Shown here: piece after piece, positions 16,701 through 25,583 of the stretch
Position numbering within the stretch: the first letter of the stretch is position 1
How the letters are laid out: each line of letters starts with the position of its first letter
Source: Leptospira ellinghausenii
GTDB lineage: Bacteria > Spirochaetota > Leptospiria > Leptospirales > Leptospiraceae
Assembly: GCF_003114815.1 (NCBI RefSeq)
Contig: NZ_BFAZ01000009.1
Location: 1,674,001-1,738,000 of the forward strand
Length of the DNA stretch: 64,000 bases
Direction of reading: 5' to 3'
Notes under the pieces: model-generated
Database searches by the model: none
What the model saw: the letters and a program-made list of their open reading frames with translations, nothing else
What the model was told of the DNA's origin: nothing
Program-made: the position numbers and the translations under genes

Positions 16701-18012
16701 CGTTAATTCCTGTTAGGGTAACTGTGGATCCAGGAGGAGGTTGTGAGGAAAGTCGAATGGCAAAATTTAAAATCCCACCATTTTCTGATATTGTCAATCC
16801 ACCTGGTGAGGTGAGAACAAATCCTGGAACATCATTGTCAGTATTCGTTACCGAAGGAAATACGGGTCCCGCCAAACCATTGTAATCTGTGTCAGTTGAT
16901 GTTGCCGCACTCGAAACGATGGAAACTGTTTGTGAACCATCCACTATGAATTCATCGACACCAGTGACAGTAATGATTTTGGGAGTGAACCATTCGGCTG
17001 GAGCAAAGATAAGGGAACTAGGACTTGCGGTGGCTTCTGTCCCAGATGTGGCAACAATGGAGGGAATGGTGACTGCATGTGTCGGAAGTGTATTTAATAC
17101 CACTCCAAAGGTAACAGCACCTCCTGCTTCTGTAGTTGTGAGCCCTGATAAATTCACAACTGTAAATCCTGCAACATCATTATCCACATTGGTTCCTGTG
17201 ATGATGGGGACAGACTTACCCATGTAAGCCGGATCAAACGAAACGGTTGGGTCAGCTGAGATTTGAAAGGTACTATCATCCACACTAAAGTCGTCAACAC
17301 CTGTGACTGTTACCGATTGGGGCACATCCCAGTTGTTAGGTGTAAAAACAAGTTCAACAGATTCTACAGTTGCTTCTGTTGTGTCATTGGAAATAAAATT
17401 GCGAATGTATACATCTTGCATCGGTCTTGTTTGCAAAACGTAGGAAATACGACCAGTTTCCCCTGTTTCTGACGTGAGTAGGCCAAACACAGGACTTGCG
17501 GCTACACCTGAAGATTCATTGTCAGTGTTCACAACAAGTAAAACTGGCAGTGGTTGTGTGGAAAAACGAATGTCAGAGGTTAAGATACTTCCTAACTGCA
17601 CTCGGTAATTTTGATTCCCATCTGACAAAAGATCGTCAACTCCCGCCAAACGAACGGTATGTGGTGAGTCCCAATTGTCTTCATTAAAATCGAGAAAAGT
17701 ATCTGATAATAAAACACCTTCGGTTGGATCGGAGATCGTAATCGGGCCAATTCGCACTGAACTGTTCGGTTCAATGTTCAAACGAAGTACGAATTCTGCT
17801 TGTTTTCCATTTTCACTCGTGAATAAAAAATTCGGGGCTTCATAAATTACAGAACCTTGTCCGGACGCCGAAACAAAAAAGGAACCGAACAACATCTGGA
17901 GATTAACAGAAGTTACCGATTGGCAGGAGAAAAAGAAAAATAGGAGGAAGAGGTAGACATGCGAGAACCTTTGTTTGAACACGAATCCGAATTGTCCTCT
18001 TCTGAATCCCAT
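13753..18012 (-). CDS. giant Calx-beta-like repeat lipoprotein
   Basis: This 1419-residue protein has a basic N-terminus, a hydrophobic run and lipobox FFFFSC. From about residue 60 to the end it is built from about 11 repeats of roughly 105-120 residues. Each has (S/T)E-x-G...F-x-(V/I)-x-L near the start, an (A/N)NW-x-x-P-Q-x-V-x-(I/L) strand, a (G/S)-V-x-D-x-x-x-D-G segment and a closing T-D-N-D. Acidic loops suggest calcium binding, as in Calx-beta or cadherin-like modules. The gene stops exactly after the last NQDND, so there is no C-terminal anchor; attachment is by the lipid. Likely surface adhesin or matrix protein. Minus-strand GGAGAA precedes the ATG. Confidence 0.75.
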   Translation of the reverse strand: MGFRRGQFGFVFKQRFSHVYLFLLFFFFSCQSVTSVNLQMLFGSFFVSASGQGSVIYEAPNFLFTSENGKQAEFVLRLNIEPNSSVRIGPITISDPTEGVLLSDTFLDFNEDNWDSPHTVRLAGVDDLLSDGNQNYRVQLGSILTSDIRFSTQPLPVLLVVNTDNESSGVAASPVFGLLTSETGETGRISYVLQTRPMQDVYIRNFISNDTTEATVESVELVFTPNNWDVPQSVTVTGVDDFSVDDSTFQISADPTVSFDPAYMGKSVPIITGTNVDNDVAGFTVVNLSGLTTTEAGGAVTFGVVLNTLPTHAVTIPSIVATSGTEATASPSSLIFAPAEWFTPKIITVTGVDEFIVDGSQTVSIVSSAATSTDTDYNGLAGPVFPSVTNTDNDVPGFVLTSPGGLTISENGGILNFAIRLSSQPPPGSTVTLTGINENNTITNVNTNSLVFTNANWNIDQTVQITTNNNSIDEDTRTVTLQFGSVDTGGTADPVYNSITPPAQVSISVTDDDTAGITVTPVGGLVVHENGTPFTETFTVVLNSQPTQTVNLSSITSSNTSEITVSPSSLSFTTANWNTPQTVTITSVLDGVDDGDQNVNINFSNASSTDPKYNSMAIPAVTAINTDSNEPLVRIQNLSASSIAENGTSTITFEIRLSLKPNSNVTIGPITSSDGTEAVLLNSTSGVAASRTLTFTPTNSQVASYTGNTSQSGWDVPQTITIRSVSDSFDDGNIPVTIQIPQANGSYFTGLYPTGAVPGYTDTNGYLVVTITDNDTKGFTFSATTLNLTEGDPDATFTVRLNAAPCDTPSNLANCTSGSVTIPITAETFSLPDSTQYTVSPSSLTFTHLNYASPQTVTISVVNDAINESNTRTHTLTLGAISGSGTDYEGMNPNDVTINITDNDNPSPKILFTLDTGQPYFTTESGFSTFYSLRLGSRPIPGNSVTVTLTSSDTTEGMINDSGTPVSSKQYIFTDANWSTSVPVEILGVSDAVSDGNVSYSITVSGTETGSFPSWYDSFLTSTGTTASLVNYSVSENPVTVITPQVMVRAENAASFSVYILLSQAPTDDVTIPVSLSSSFPCTLFTGPTVSQFSVSTNLVTITSANWNAIGAHNTITITPFDDSVDDGNVSCPIIIGVLSSSDGFYNNVNPYPSANYPELTLNDNDTAGVTTSGFSPASVITSQSGAGSQFYIHLNSQPTADVTINFTTAPGGLVQFPTAPLTFTPSNFGTGQLVTILGLDTADGSDVNYNINPQITSSESGTGFSPSTIYSALTPSSIPGVHLYNLYDIIPCTDPNPMVACGTSPNPSGGLVTSPNLMTTEVGGQSRFQVRLRARPTSNVTIGVSSSNVAEGTTSVPNLTFTSSDWNTFQNVVLTGVDDALVDGNVLYSILFGSLTGGGTGFNGESLPNVSVTNQDND

Positions 18013-18090
18013 TTAGGGTTCTCCCTCTCTATTCTACGAGAAAAAAGCCCGAAAACAGAAAAAAATTTCTAGGAAATGCAATAAAACCAA

Positions 18091-19284
18091 ATGGAACAAA
18101 ATACAAACTCAAATGCAAAAGGACCACTCGCTGGAGTGAAGGTAGTCGATTTATCATTACTCCTTCCAGGACCACTCTGTTCGCAACACCTTGCAGATAT
18201 GGGAGCAGAAGTGATCAAAATTGAAAACCCACGTGCCTATGATGGATCACGTGCGATGTTTAAAGGGAAAACTGGATACCCTGCTCTCTTTATGATGCTC
18301 AATCGAAATAAAAAAGCGATCACTCTCAATTTAAAACGAGAACAAGCAAAAGAGATTTTATTCAAGTTATTAGAAGATGCTGACATCCTCTTAGAAGGGT
18401 TTCGACCAGATGGAATGGATAAGATGGGAATCGGTTATGATGTCTTAAAAGAAAAATTCCCACGGCTGATTTACTGTGGCATTTCTGGTTACGGCACAAG
18501 TGGTAAGTACGTAGACTTTGCTGGGCATGATCTCAACTACTTAGCGATCTCAGGTGTCCTTGACCAAACAGGAAATCCTCCAAGACCAGCGGGATTCCAA
18601 ATGGCTGACGTTGGTGGTGGGACCTTAACTGCTTTATCTGCGATCCTTGCCGCCCTCTACTACCGAGAAAAAACAGGCAAAGGCCAAAGGATTGATATCT
18701 CGATGACGGATGCATCGGTTCAATTCATCTCTTTGTATGGAGGGATTTTGTCTGCATCAGGTGAATCTCCAGAAGCTGGGAATGATATCCTTTCTGGTAA
18801 ATTACCAAACTATAATGTGTATGAAACAAAAGAAGGTAGGTATGTTGCACTTGGTGCTTTGGAAGATATGTTTTTCCAAACTTTTTTACGTGCGGCTGGT
18901 ATGGATACGTTAACCAAAGACCATCCCATGACAGAGGAAAATATTCCTGTCATTAAACAAAAGTTAACCGATTATTTTAAATCCAAAACGTATGCTGACT
19001 TACAACCTATTTTTGATAATACAGATGCTTGTTTATCTCCTATTCTGAATATGAAAGAAGTTTCACAGGACCCTCATATGAAAGAAAGAGGGATGGTCAT
19101 CGAACGCAACCATCCAAAGTATGGACCTATCTTACAATTTGGTTCTCCCTTTCATTTTTCAGAAACTCCTTTTGTGTACCGGAATGATCCGCCAGAACAT
19201 GGGGAACACACAGAGGAAATTCTCACCCAGTTGGGATTTTCCAAAGACAGTATTTCCGGATTCAAAAAAGATAGAGTCATTTAA
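18091..19284 (+). CDS. CaiB/BaiF family enzyme (alpha-methylacyl-CoA racemase-like)
   Basis: This 397-residue class III CoA-transferase fold protein has GPLAGVKVVDLSLLLPGPLCSQHLADMGAEVIKIE at the N-terminus, AITLNLKREQAKEILFKLL, DILLEGFRPDGMDKMGIGYD, and GHDLNYLAISGVLDQTG followed by MADVGGG. The last two carry the His/Asp pair of alpha-methylacyl-CoA racemases rather than the catalytic Asp context of formyl-CoA transferases. It would epimerise 2-methyl-branched acyl-CoAs for beta-oxidation, fitting an organism that grows on long-chain fatty acids. It is divergent from the giant repeat protein, with a 78-bp gap. Confidence 0.8.
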   Translation: MEQNTNSNAKGPLAGVKVVDLSLLLPGPLCSQHLADMGAEVIKIENPRAYDGSRAMFKGKTGYPALFMMLNRNKKAITLNLKREQAKEILFKLLEDADILLEGFRPDGMDKMGIGYDVLKEKFPRLIYCGISGYGTSGKYVDFAGHDLNYLAISGVLDQTGNPPRPAGFQMADVGGGTLTALSAILAALYYREKTGKGQRIDISMTDASVQFISLYGGILSASGESPEAGNDILSGKLPNYNVYETKEGRYVALGALEDMFFQTFLRAAGMDTLTKDHPMTEENIPVIKQKLTDYFKSKTYADLQPIFDNTDACLSPILNMKEVSQDPHMKERGMVIERNHPKYGPILQFGSPFHFSETPFVYRNDPPEHGEHTEEILTQLGFSKDSISGFKKDRVI

Positions 19285-19353
19285 CGGGTCTTGCTTTTTT
19301 AATCGAACTTCTGTACTTTGTCCTAGGGGGGAGGTATACTCTCCCTGAAACAA

Positions 19354-20451
19354 ATGTATATGAAGTTCTTACAAGTATCAGATCTCCACCTATCCGCATC
19401 CTCAAAAGAAGAAGAAACGTATTCTCTCACAGTCCTCAAAGAAATTTTTGAAACGGCAGAAACAAAAGCTTGTGAACGAGTACTTTTTTGTGGGGATGTT
19501 TTTAATACATTTCCAGACCTAGAGACCTTACGGTCTGGGTTTTTAAAAGTTGTCTCAACCTATTCTGGACTTGTTTATTTTTTACCAGGGAACCATGAGG
19601 TCTTAGAAAAAAAGGGAAACCAAAACACCTATTCCGCCTATGATTGGTCCAAAAAAGTCATTGTACTCGACCAACTTCCTTTTACCTGTTTCGAAGAAGA
19701 TGGAATCGAGTTTGTCGCCATCCCCCACCAAGAAAACTATTCCGAAATTTTACTAAATCCCCCTCCTAGAAAAAAAACACCATTACGAATTGGTCTTGCA
19801 CACGGGACAGTATCGGGTATGAGTTTCACCGGCTTACAAGAAGAAGAGGAAGAAGGTGGATCATACTTAGATCCCAATTTATTGCAAACCTTAGAATTGG
19901 ATTATTTGGCAATTGGTCATTTGCATAAACACCGATTTGGCAATGTCGGAAACTGTAACGTCGGATATGCGGGATCATCTCGCGTTTGGAGAAAAGGGGA
20001 AGTGGGACCAAGAGGTGGAATTTTACTCGAAGTCAAACAAGGAAAAGTTCACACAGAATTTGTCCCTTGGTTATCAGCTGGAGAATACCGCGAAATCATT
20101 GTTAGTCTAGATACAGATGGAAATCCTGAGTTTAGTCCAGACGAATATTTACAAAACACAAATCCCAATGATTGGATTTGTTTTCGGTTTGTTGGGTATG
20201 TGGATTCAATGGAAGGAAAACAAAAATTCCAAGAAACCATCCTTAGGGAATGGAAATCAAAATTTAGAATTTGTGAATTTGATCCAGACGAATCTCAAAT
20301 TGTTGTCATCCAACACATTTCAGAAAACGAATTCATCAAACAATTTTTAGACAAAATGAATGAACGAAAAAATCAAATGGATCCAAGTTTGTGGAGGCAC
20401 ACTCGTGTCACTGGCATTCGTTTTATTTTAGATGGAGGGAAAGTAAAGTGA
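19354..20451 (+). CDS. YhaO/SbcD-like metallophosphoesterase nuclease subunit
   Basis: This 365-residue protein has the full set of calcineurin-like motifs: VSDLHLS (about 8-14), CGDVFN, PGNHE, AHGTVSG and IGHLHKH. The order and spacing match SbcD/Mre11/YhaO DNA-repair nucleases. The second ATG two codons downstream (19360, MKFLQVSDLH) is an equally good start. Its stop overlaps the GTG start of the ATPase partner (GTGA at 20448-20451), so the two subunits are translationally coupled and likely form one complex acting on DNA ends. Confidence 0.85.
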   Translation: MYMKFLQVSDLHLSASSKEEETYSLTVLKEIFETAETKACERVLFCGDVFNTFPDLETLRSGFLKVVSTYSGLVYFLPGNHEVLEKKGNQNTYSAYDWSKKVIVLDQLPFTCFEEDGIEFVAIPHQENYSEILLNPPPRKKTPLRIGLAHGTVSGMSFTGLQEEEEEGGSYLDPNLLQTLELDYLAIGHLHKHRFGNVGNCNVGYAGSSRVWRKGEVGPRGGILLEVKQGKVHTEFVPWLSAGEYREIIVSLDTDGNPEFSPDEYLQNTNPNDWICFRFVGYVDSMEGKQKFQETILREWKSKFRICEFDPDESQIVVIQHISENEFIKQFLDKMNERKNQMDPSLWRHTRVTGIRFILDGGKVK

Positions 20452-22757
20452 AATTGAAACTAGAAAACTTTGGAATCTTTACGACAAAAGAATTTCCCAT
20501 CGAACGAATCACTGTGTTTACAGGTCCTAATGAATCTGGAAAAACTACCATCTTAGATGCGTTTGTATCAGCCCTTATCAAGGTAGTTGGTAGCACAAAG
20601 TATGGAACCATCCTAAATGCCAGATACCAAACCAATCGTAAATCCGATTTGGGAGTTTCCAAACAATCACTTTCTCAAAATTTATACTTAAACTCACTTG
20701 TGATCCGAGAAGGGAATATGGATGTGGGATCGGAAAAAGAACTCATCCAGGTTATTGAACAATCCATCTTTGACAGTGGTTATAACCCAACTCACTTAAA
20801 GGAAATGGCTGAACAACAAGTGGCAAAAACTGGTGTCAGGAAAGTTGCCAAAGACTGGATGGCAACATTGAATGAATTAGAGACCGCCAAACAAAAGTTT
20901 GATGTGAGTGAACGAAGTCTAAACCAAATCGCAAACCAATTTGCCGAACTACCCACTTGGGAATTGGAACGACAATCCAGAAAAGACGAAGTAGAAAAAC
21001 TGACGATCGACCGCACGAATCTGCAAAAACAATTCGAAGAGTTAAAAGAAAAAGAACTCCACACGGAAGCAGACCGTGTATACCAACAAATCCTACAATG
21101 GGAAATGTTTACTTCCACTAACAAAGGAGAGGTGGCGGGAATCCAAGTGGATGCAGAAAAAAAAGCAAAAGAACTTGAAGAATCCATTCGCTCCAAAAAA
21201 CAAAAAATTTCCCTACAAAAAGAACAAATCGGATCCTTGGAATCTAAAATCGAATCCATAAAAACTTCCAAAACCCAATCCGAAACCAAATTCCAATCAC
21301 TTGAATCTTATTACCCATCTTTTGAAACTTGGAAGGGAACGGTTAACAAATTCCAGCAAGATTTTCCTGTTGTTTCCGTTGTCACTTGGAATCCAACAAA
21401 CAGAAATTTGGCGTTTGGTTCCTTTATTGGTGTGCTCATTTCTCTTGTTGCTGTTCTATTTACGGACTTCGATTTTGGGATGTATCTACCTCTCATTCTC
21501 TTTTTAGGTCTCACCTTGTTTTTTGGAATCAAGATGAAAGATACCCGGTTGGAAAAAGACGAATCCAAATGGAACGAAATGGTGAGGCGAATTGCCAGTG
21601 AGATGGAAACAAAAACATTAGGCGATTGGAAACCAGATTCTTTACACTTAGATTCCCTACAAATGACCTTCCAAAGGTATGATAGGGAATACACAAAACA
21701 AAAGTTAGAACTACAATCTCTCAAGGAACAAATCACAAAACTTGAAACCGACTTAGATTCCTTTCAAAACCAATCCAAAAAAGAAAAACTGGAATTAGAG
21801 GAATTAGAATCTTCTATTACCAAACTTTACCAATCCATGGGAGTGAAGTCTTTGTCGGAACTGAGCGAACGTTTGGTGGAAGGGCGACTCAAACAGGACA
21901 AAATCAAAACGCTAGAAGACAACCTGCGTTCAGAAGGTAAAAAATGGGGAACAACTGACACCGAAACCCTCAAACTCAAACTGAAAGATAAAATCGCCGA
22001 TTGGGAGAAAAAAGGAATTGGGAAAGGGTTTGAACTCGAAGATCGTACAAACAAACAAAAGTTAGAGAATTTCATCCAAGAACGATCCGAAACCATTCGC
22101 AATTTGGAACAAAGGATCGTAGAGTTAGAAAAAAAATTAGAAACTGGGAAAGCGGTTTTAGAATCTCAAATGGTACCCGCACAAAGGGATTGGGAGAGTT
22201 CTAAAAAAAATCTTGAGACCAAGGAAAAGAAAAAAGCAGAACTCGAAAGGAATTACCAGGCCTTCGAAGTGCTCATCGATATCTTTTCAGAAATGGAAGC
22301 GGAAAGTACTGACAAAATGTCTTCTCTTGTTCGTTCCTTACAACACAGAATGGATGCTATCAAAGGATCTCTGCCAGCAAGGCAAATCAAATGGAATGGA
22401 TTTTCAGATGAAATCCAAGTGGAAACGGAGGCAAACGAAGGTAAGATGGGATTTGGCCAATTGTCTACTGGAACCCGTGAACAAATTTCCTATGTATTAC
22501 GTTTGGAGTATGCATTCCGGATTGGAACTCAATACAATCTTCCCTATTTACTGTTAGACGAACCTTTTCGTCATATGGACAATGTTCGGCGAAATGTCGC
22601 CTTGGAATATACCTTACAATGTATTTTGAATGCAGGTGAGGAATGGAAAGTGGTGTTTTTTAGTTTTGATGAGGGTTTGGTTTCAACAATCAAAGGATTG
22701 GCAGAAAAGTGGAATCTTCCCTGCCAAATCCATTCGTTAACTAAACCAGTTTCTTAG
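20448..22757 (+). CDS. YhaN/SbcC-like SMC-type ATPase with central membrane segment
   Basis: From the GTG at 20448 (good GGAGGG site upstream) this is a 769-residue ABC/SMC-type ATPase. Walker A is [15 protein letters not shown], the signature [18 protein letters not shown] and Walker [13 protein letters not shown]. Two long coiled-coil arms flank a hydrophobic segment (about 320-360: [15 protein letters not shown] and [17 protein letters not shown]) long enough for two membrane helices, as in YhaN rather than the zinc hook of SbcC/Rad50. An in-frame ATG at 20391 exists but lies within the upstream gene. The 3' end overlaps tpx by 17 bp. Confidence 0.85.
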   Translation: MKLKLENFGIFTTKEFPIERITVFTGPNESGKTTILDAFVSALIKVVGSTKYGTILNARYQTNRKSDLGVSKQSLSQNLYLNSLVIREGNMDVGSEKELIQVIEQSIFDSGYNPTHLKEMAEQQVAKTGVRKVAKDWMATLNELETAKQKFDVSERSLNQIANQFAELPTWELERQSRKDEVEKLTIDRTNLQKQFEELKEKELHTEADRVYQQILQWEMFTSTNKGEVAGIQVDAEKKAKELEESIRSKKQKISLQKEQIGSLESKIESIKTSKTQSETKFQSLESYYPSFETWKGTVNKFQQDFPVVSVVTWNPTNRNLAFGSFIGVLISLVAVLFTDFDFGMYLPLILFLGLTLFFGIKMKDTRLEKDESKWNEMVRRIASEMETKTLGDWKPDSLHLDSLQMTFQRYDREYTKQKLELQSLKEQITKLETDLDSFQNQSKKEKLELEELESSITKLYQSMGVKSLSELSERLVEGRLKQDKIKTLEDNLRSEGKKWGTTDTETLKLKLKDKIADWEKKGIGKGFELEDRTNKQKLENFIQERSETIRNLEQRIVELEKKLETGKAVLESQMVPAQRDWESSKKNLETKEKKKAELERNYQAFEVLIDIFSEMEAESTDKMSSLVRSLQHRMDAIKGSLPARQIKWNGFSDEIQVETEANEGKMGFGQLSTGTREQISYVLRLEYAFRIGTQYNLPYLLLDEPFRHMDNVRRNVALEYTLQCILNAGEEWKVVFFSFDEGLVSTIKGLAEKWNLPCQIHSLTKPVS

Positions 22758-23256
22758 CTTCTGCAAGAACGGTGTCGTAATTTGGTTCACTTCCGATTTC
22801 AGGAACAAGTTCGGTATACCGAACGACATCGTTTTTATCCACAACGAAAACGGCTCTAGCAGAAAGACCAGCAAGTGGACCACCAGAGATATGGGTTCCG
22901 TAGTTTTTGGAAAAAGAAAAATCCTTAAACTGAGAACCTGTGATCAAGTTGTCAGAATCAATGCCTTCTGTGGAACAAAAACGTTTCATGGCAAAAGGAA
23001 GGTCACCAGAAATGATGAGAGTTGTGATTCCATTTTCTTTTGCGACCTTTTCATTGAATTTTTTAGTTTCGATGGCACAAACAGGAGTATCAAGGCTTGG
23101 TACTGCCACGAGGATTTTTACCTTTCCTGCTAAATCTTTTAAGGAAATATCACTTAAATCTTGTTTGGCGACTTTAAAATCGGGAGCTTTGTCTCCTGGT
23201 TTTGGGATGGATCCTTCGAGAGGTACGGGATTCCCTTTGAGTGTTACTTGAGCCAT
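22741..23256 (-). CDS. tpx: thiol peroxidase (Tpx), atypical 2-Cys peroxiredoxin
   Basis: This 171-residue protein contains [12 protein letters not shown], with the peroxidatic Cys60 and its Thr57 partner, and the resolving Cys94 in [19 protein letters not shown] and [15 protein letters not shown] are family hallmarks. It reduces lipid hydroperoxides and H2O2 with thioredoxin. Length is typical. It is convergent with the yhaN-like gene, sharing the last 17 bp. Confidence 0.95.
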   Translation of the reverse strand: MAQVTLKGNPVPLEGSIPKPGDKAPDFKVAKQDLSDISLKDLAGKVKILVAVPSLDTPVCAIETKKFNEKVAKENGITTLIISGDLPFAMKRFCSTEGIDSDNLITGSQFKDFSFSKNYGTHISGGPLAGLSARAVFVVDKNDVVRYTELVPEIGSEPNYDTVLAEAKKLV

Positions 23257-23305
23257 ATTTTCTCCTATGTTTGTATTAGACTAAAACATGAGTCTCTTAG
23301 GTCTT

Positions 23306-24433
23306 TCATTCTTTTGGAAGGATTTTTTCCATTCCTTGAAAAGATTCTGCTAGTTTCCCTTTTTGGATGGTTGCACTTAAAAATCGCACACGTTCCAAAA
23401 TCCAAGAGGGTGAGTGTTCACTGAGGCCGACAAAGGCATTTAATTCTTCTGCATTTAATTTTCCATCAAAGGAAGCACAGATGGCAAAGACAGATACCGG
23501 CCATTTTTTTTCTTCTTTCGAAAGCCCCTGTAAGGACAAAACAAAATGTTCCCAATCATCCAGGTTTTGTAAGTTTTCTCTTTTTGGCAAAAGCCCAAGT
23601 AACCCAAAGAGTAAGTATTCAAAATTCGGATGGAAGGTTTTGGTATAGACGATAGAAAGGGCCACAGAACGTAACACAGATTCAATGAGTTTTGGATTTC
23701 GGTTTTTCGATTTGATTTGGAGTAAAATGGAATCTGCCAATTTTCGTGTGATGATCCGTTTTCTGAGTTCAAAGAGAATCAGGTAGGTGGTGACAGCATC
23801 CCAAATTCCAGTAATGGGACCTGAGATGTATTCAATGAGAAAACGCAAACTTGTCCTACCCAAAATCACTTTTAACATCAGTTTTGCGAAGATATTCGAA
23901 AGGAATACCTTACTTTTGTAGAGTAATGTACGAAAGAACAAGGCCCTCTCGTTTAAATGTTTATAAGGATCAATCCCATACAAACGGATCCTTGGGTCAG
24001 GGATTTCCAAAACAAGCCGTGCCATCATCCCAGGAATCGGTGTGATGAGTTCGGGTTCGTCTGCCAATTCCACGTCTGCTGCTTTTGCCATCTGGTAAGA
24101 AAGATAAAACCCCAACCGAAACAACAGGTAAAATTCGATTACAGTCACAATGGTGAGTAAGGATACAAACCAAAAGAGACCTTCATACGAAATCTTGGAA
24201 AAGGATTCGAAAGAAAAAGAAGGTAAAAAAAGAGAAAGGTACACAAAGAGAACGGAAGGAAAAAATCCAATCCAAAAGGACCAAAAACTCCCCCAAAAGA
24301 GGAGTCGTTTAGAAACATCCGAAAAACCTCCCTCTCCTTCGGACTTCTGTTCTTTCGTAAGAGTACGCAAGGAAATGAGAACTCTGCGTCCCCATTGTTC
24401 TAAAATTCCTGGTTTGTAACGATCTGTACTCAT
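23306..24433 (-). CDS. LBF_2804-type membrane protein, unknown function
   Basis: From the ATG at 24433 (MSTDRYKPGILEQWGRRVL) this is a protein of about 375 residues. It has two strong membrane helices (about 45-70 and 84-108), an ELITPIPGMMARLVLEIPDPRIRLYGIDPYKHLNERALFFRTLLYKSK segment, further amphipathic helices, and a soluble C-terminal domain (VFAICASFDGKLNAEELNAFVGLSEHS) reminiscent of TerB-like acidic helical domains. I recognise it as the leptospiral LBF_2804-type family, with no known biochemical role. An in-frame upstream start at 24502 would run into the divergent desaturase promoter and is less likely. Confidence 0.65.
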   Translation of the reverse strand: MSTDRYKPGILEQWGRRVLISLRTLTKEQKSEGEGGFSDVSKRLLFWGSFWSFWIGFFPSVLFVYLSLFLPSFSFESFSKISYEGLFWFVSLLTIVTVIEFYLLFRLGFYLSYQMAKAADVELADEPELITPIPGMMARLVLEIPDPRIRLYGIDPYKHLNERALFFRTLLYKSKVFLSNIFAKLMLKVILGRTSLRFLIEYISGPITGIWDAVTTYLILFELRKRIITRKLADSILLQIKSKNRNPKLIESVLRSVALSIVYTKTFHPNFEYLLFGLLGLLPKRENLQNLDDWEHFVLSLQGLSKEEKKWPVSVFAICASFDGKLNAEELNAFVGLSEHSPSWILERVRFLSATIQKGKLAESFQGMEKILPKE

Positions 24434-24490
24434 TTTTTTTGCAACCGGAATCGGATTCTGGGCTCCCACTTCATGGAACAGGAATTTTCT

Positions 24491-25579
24491 ATGACGACAC
24501 AAGCTGAAATCAAAGTCAAAAACCCGATCGATTGGGTGACTACGATTTTTTTACTCACATCACCACTCGTTGGTATTTTCGGAACCCTATATGTGTATCT
24601 TTATGAATCCATTCATTTAGGAACTTGGGCACTCTTTTTGTTTTATTTTTTTGCAACAGGTATGGGAATTACAGTCGGTTACCACAGACTTTTTTCACAC
24701 AAAGCTTATGAAGCCAAATCTCCCATAAAACTATTGTTATTATTATTTGGTGCTGCTGCTTTTCAATCTACAGCACTGGAATGGAGTGAGGACCATCGTA
24801 TCCATCATAAATTTGTGGACACTGACAAAGACCCATACTCGATTAAAAAAGGGTTTTGGTATGCTCATATTGGTTGGTTATTTCGCAAACGAAACTATGT
24901 TGGCCAAGGGGTACAAGATTTGATGAATGACCCACTTGTGGTTTGGCAACACAAACATTTTTATTCGATTTCAATCTTTATGTGTTTTATCCTGCCAGGT
25001 CTCATTACCATGTTATGGGGAACATTTTTAGAAGGATTTTTTGTAGCTGGGTTCTTACGATTGTTTGTAGTTCACCAGTTTACCTTCTTTATCAACAGTG
25101 CTTGCCATGTTTGGGGAGAAAGGACTTTTTCCAAAGAACAAACAGCACGAGACAATTGGATCATCGCCTTTTTTACGTTTGGTGAAGGATACCACAACTT
25201 CCACCACGAATTCCAAATGGACTACCGCAATGGAATCCGTTGGTATGATTATGATCCTTCCAAATGGATGATCAAATTCCTTTCTTTTTTTGGTCTCACT
25301 TACAATTTGAAAAAAGTTTCTGAAGAAAAAATCTTACAAAAAACGATGTTTATCAAAGAAAAGGAAACTTTACACCAGTATGCGAATCTCGGTGAAGAAA
25401 AACTAAAAACTTGGTCCGAACAATTGGCTCATCTACGAGAGTCGGCCATCACAGAATACCAAAAATGGTCCAAAGCAAAACAAACTGCGAATGAAACCGA
25501 AGCAGGACTTTCCAAAAAGAACTTTGAAACCACAAAGGAAAATTGGGAAAAACTTTTAAGTCGTCCTCTTTTTTCGTAA
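24491..25579 (+). CDS. acyl-CoA / fatty-acid desaturase (delta-9 type)
   Basis: The start ATG at 24491 (MTTQAEIKVKNPIDW) has AGGAA about 8 bp upstream; an ATG at 24473 would add six residues. About 362 residues. The three histidine boxes of membrane di-iron desaturases are present: HRLFSH, HRIHHKF and EGYHNFHHEF, with membrane helices around 20-60 and 140-180. It introduces a double bond into saturated acyl chains at the inner membrane with O2 and an electron donor. A charged helical tail of about 90 residues follows the last box, longer than in many bacterial homologues. It is convergent with the sensor kinase, 4 bp apart. Confidence 0.9.
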   Translation: MTTQAEIKVKNPIDWVTTIFLLTSPLVGIFGTLYVYLYESIHLGTWALFLFYFFATGMGITVGYHRLFSHKAYEAKSPIKLLLLLFGAAAFQSTALEWSEDHRIHHKFVDTDKDPYSIKKGFWYAHIGWLFRKRNYVGQGVQDLMNDPLVVWQHKHFYSISIFMCFILPGLITMLWGTFLEGFFVAGFLRLFVVHQFTFFINSACHVWGERTFSKEQTARDNWIIAFFTFGEGYHNFHHEFQMDYRNGIRWYDYDPSKWMIKFLSFFGLTYNLKKVSEEKILQKTMFIKEKETLHQYANLGEEKLKTWSEQLAHLRESAITEYQKWSKAKQTANETEAGLSKKNFETTKENWEKLLSRPLFS

Positions 25580-25583
25580 CAAC

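Noticed and set aside
15920..17227. Several long plus-strand frames opposite the giant repeat gene
   Set aside because: They recur because the repeats share codon patterns; Val/Thr-rich translations with no motifs.
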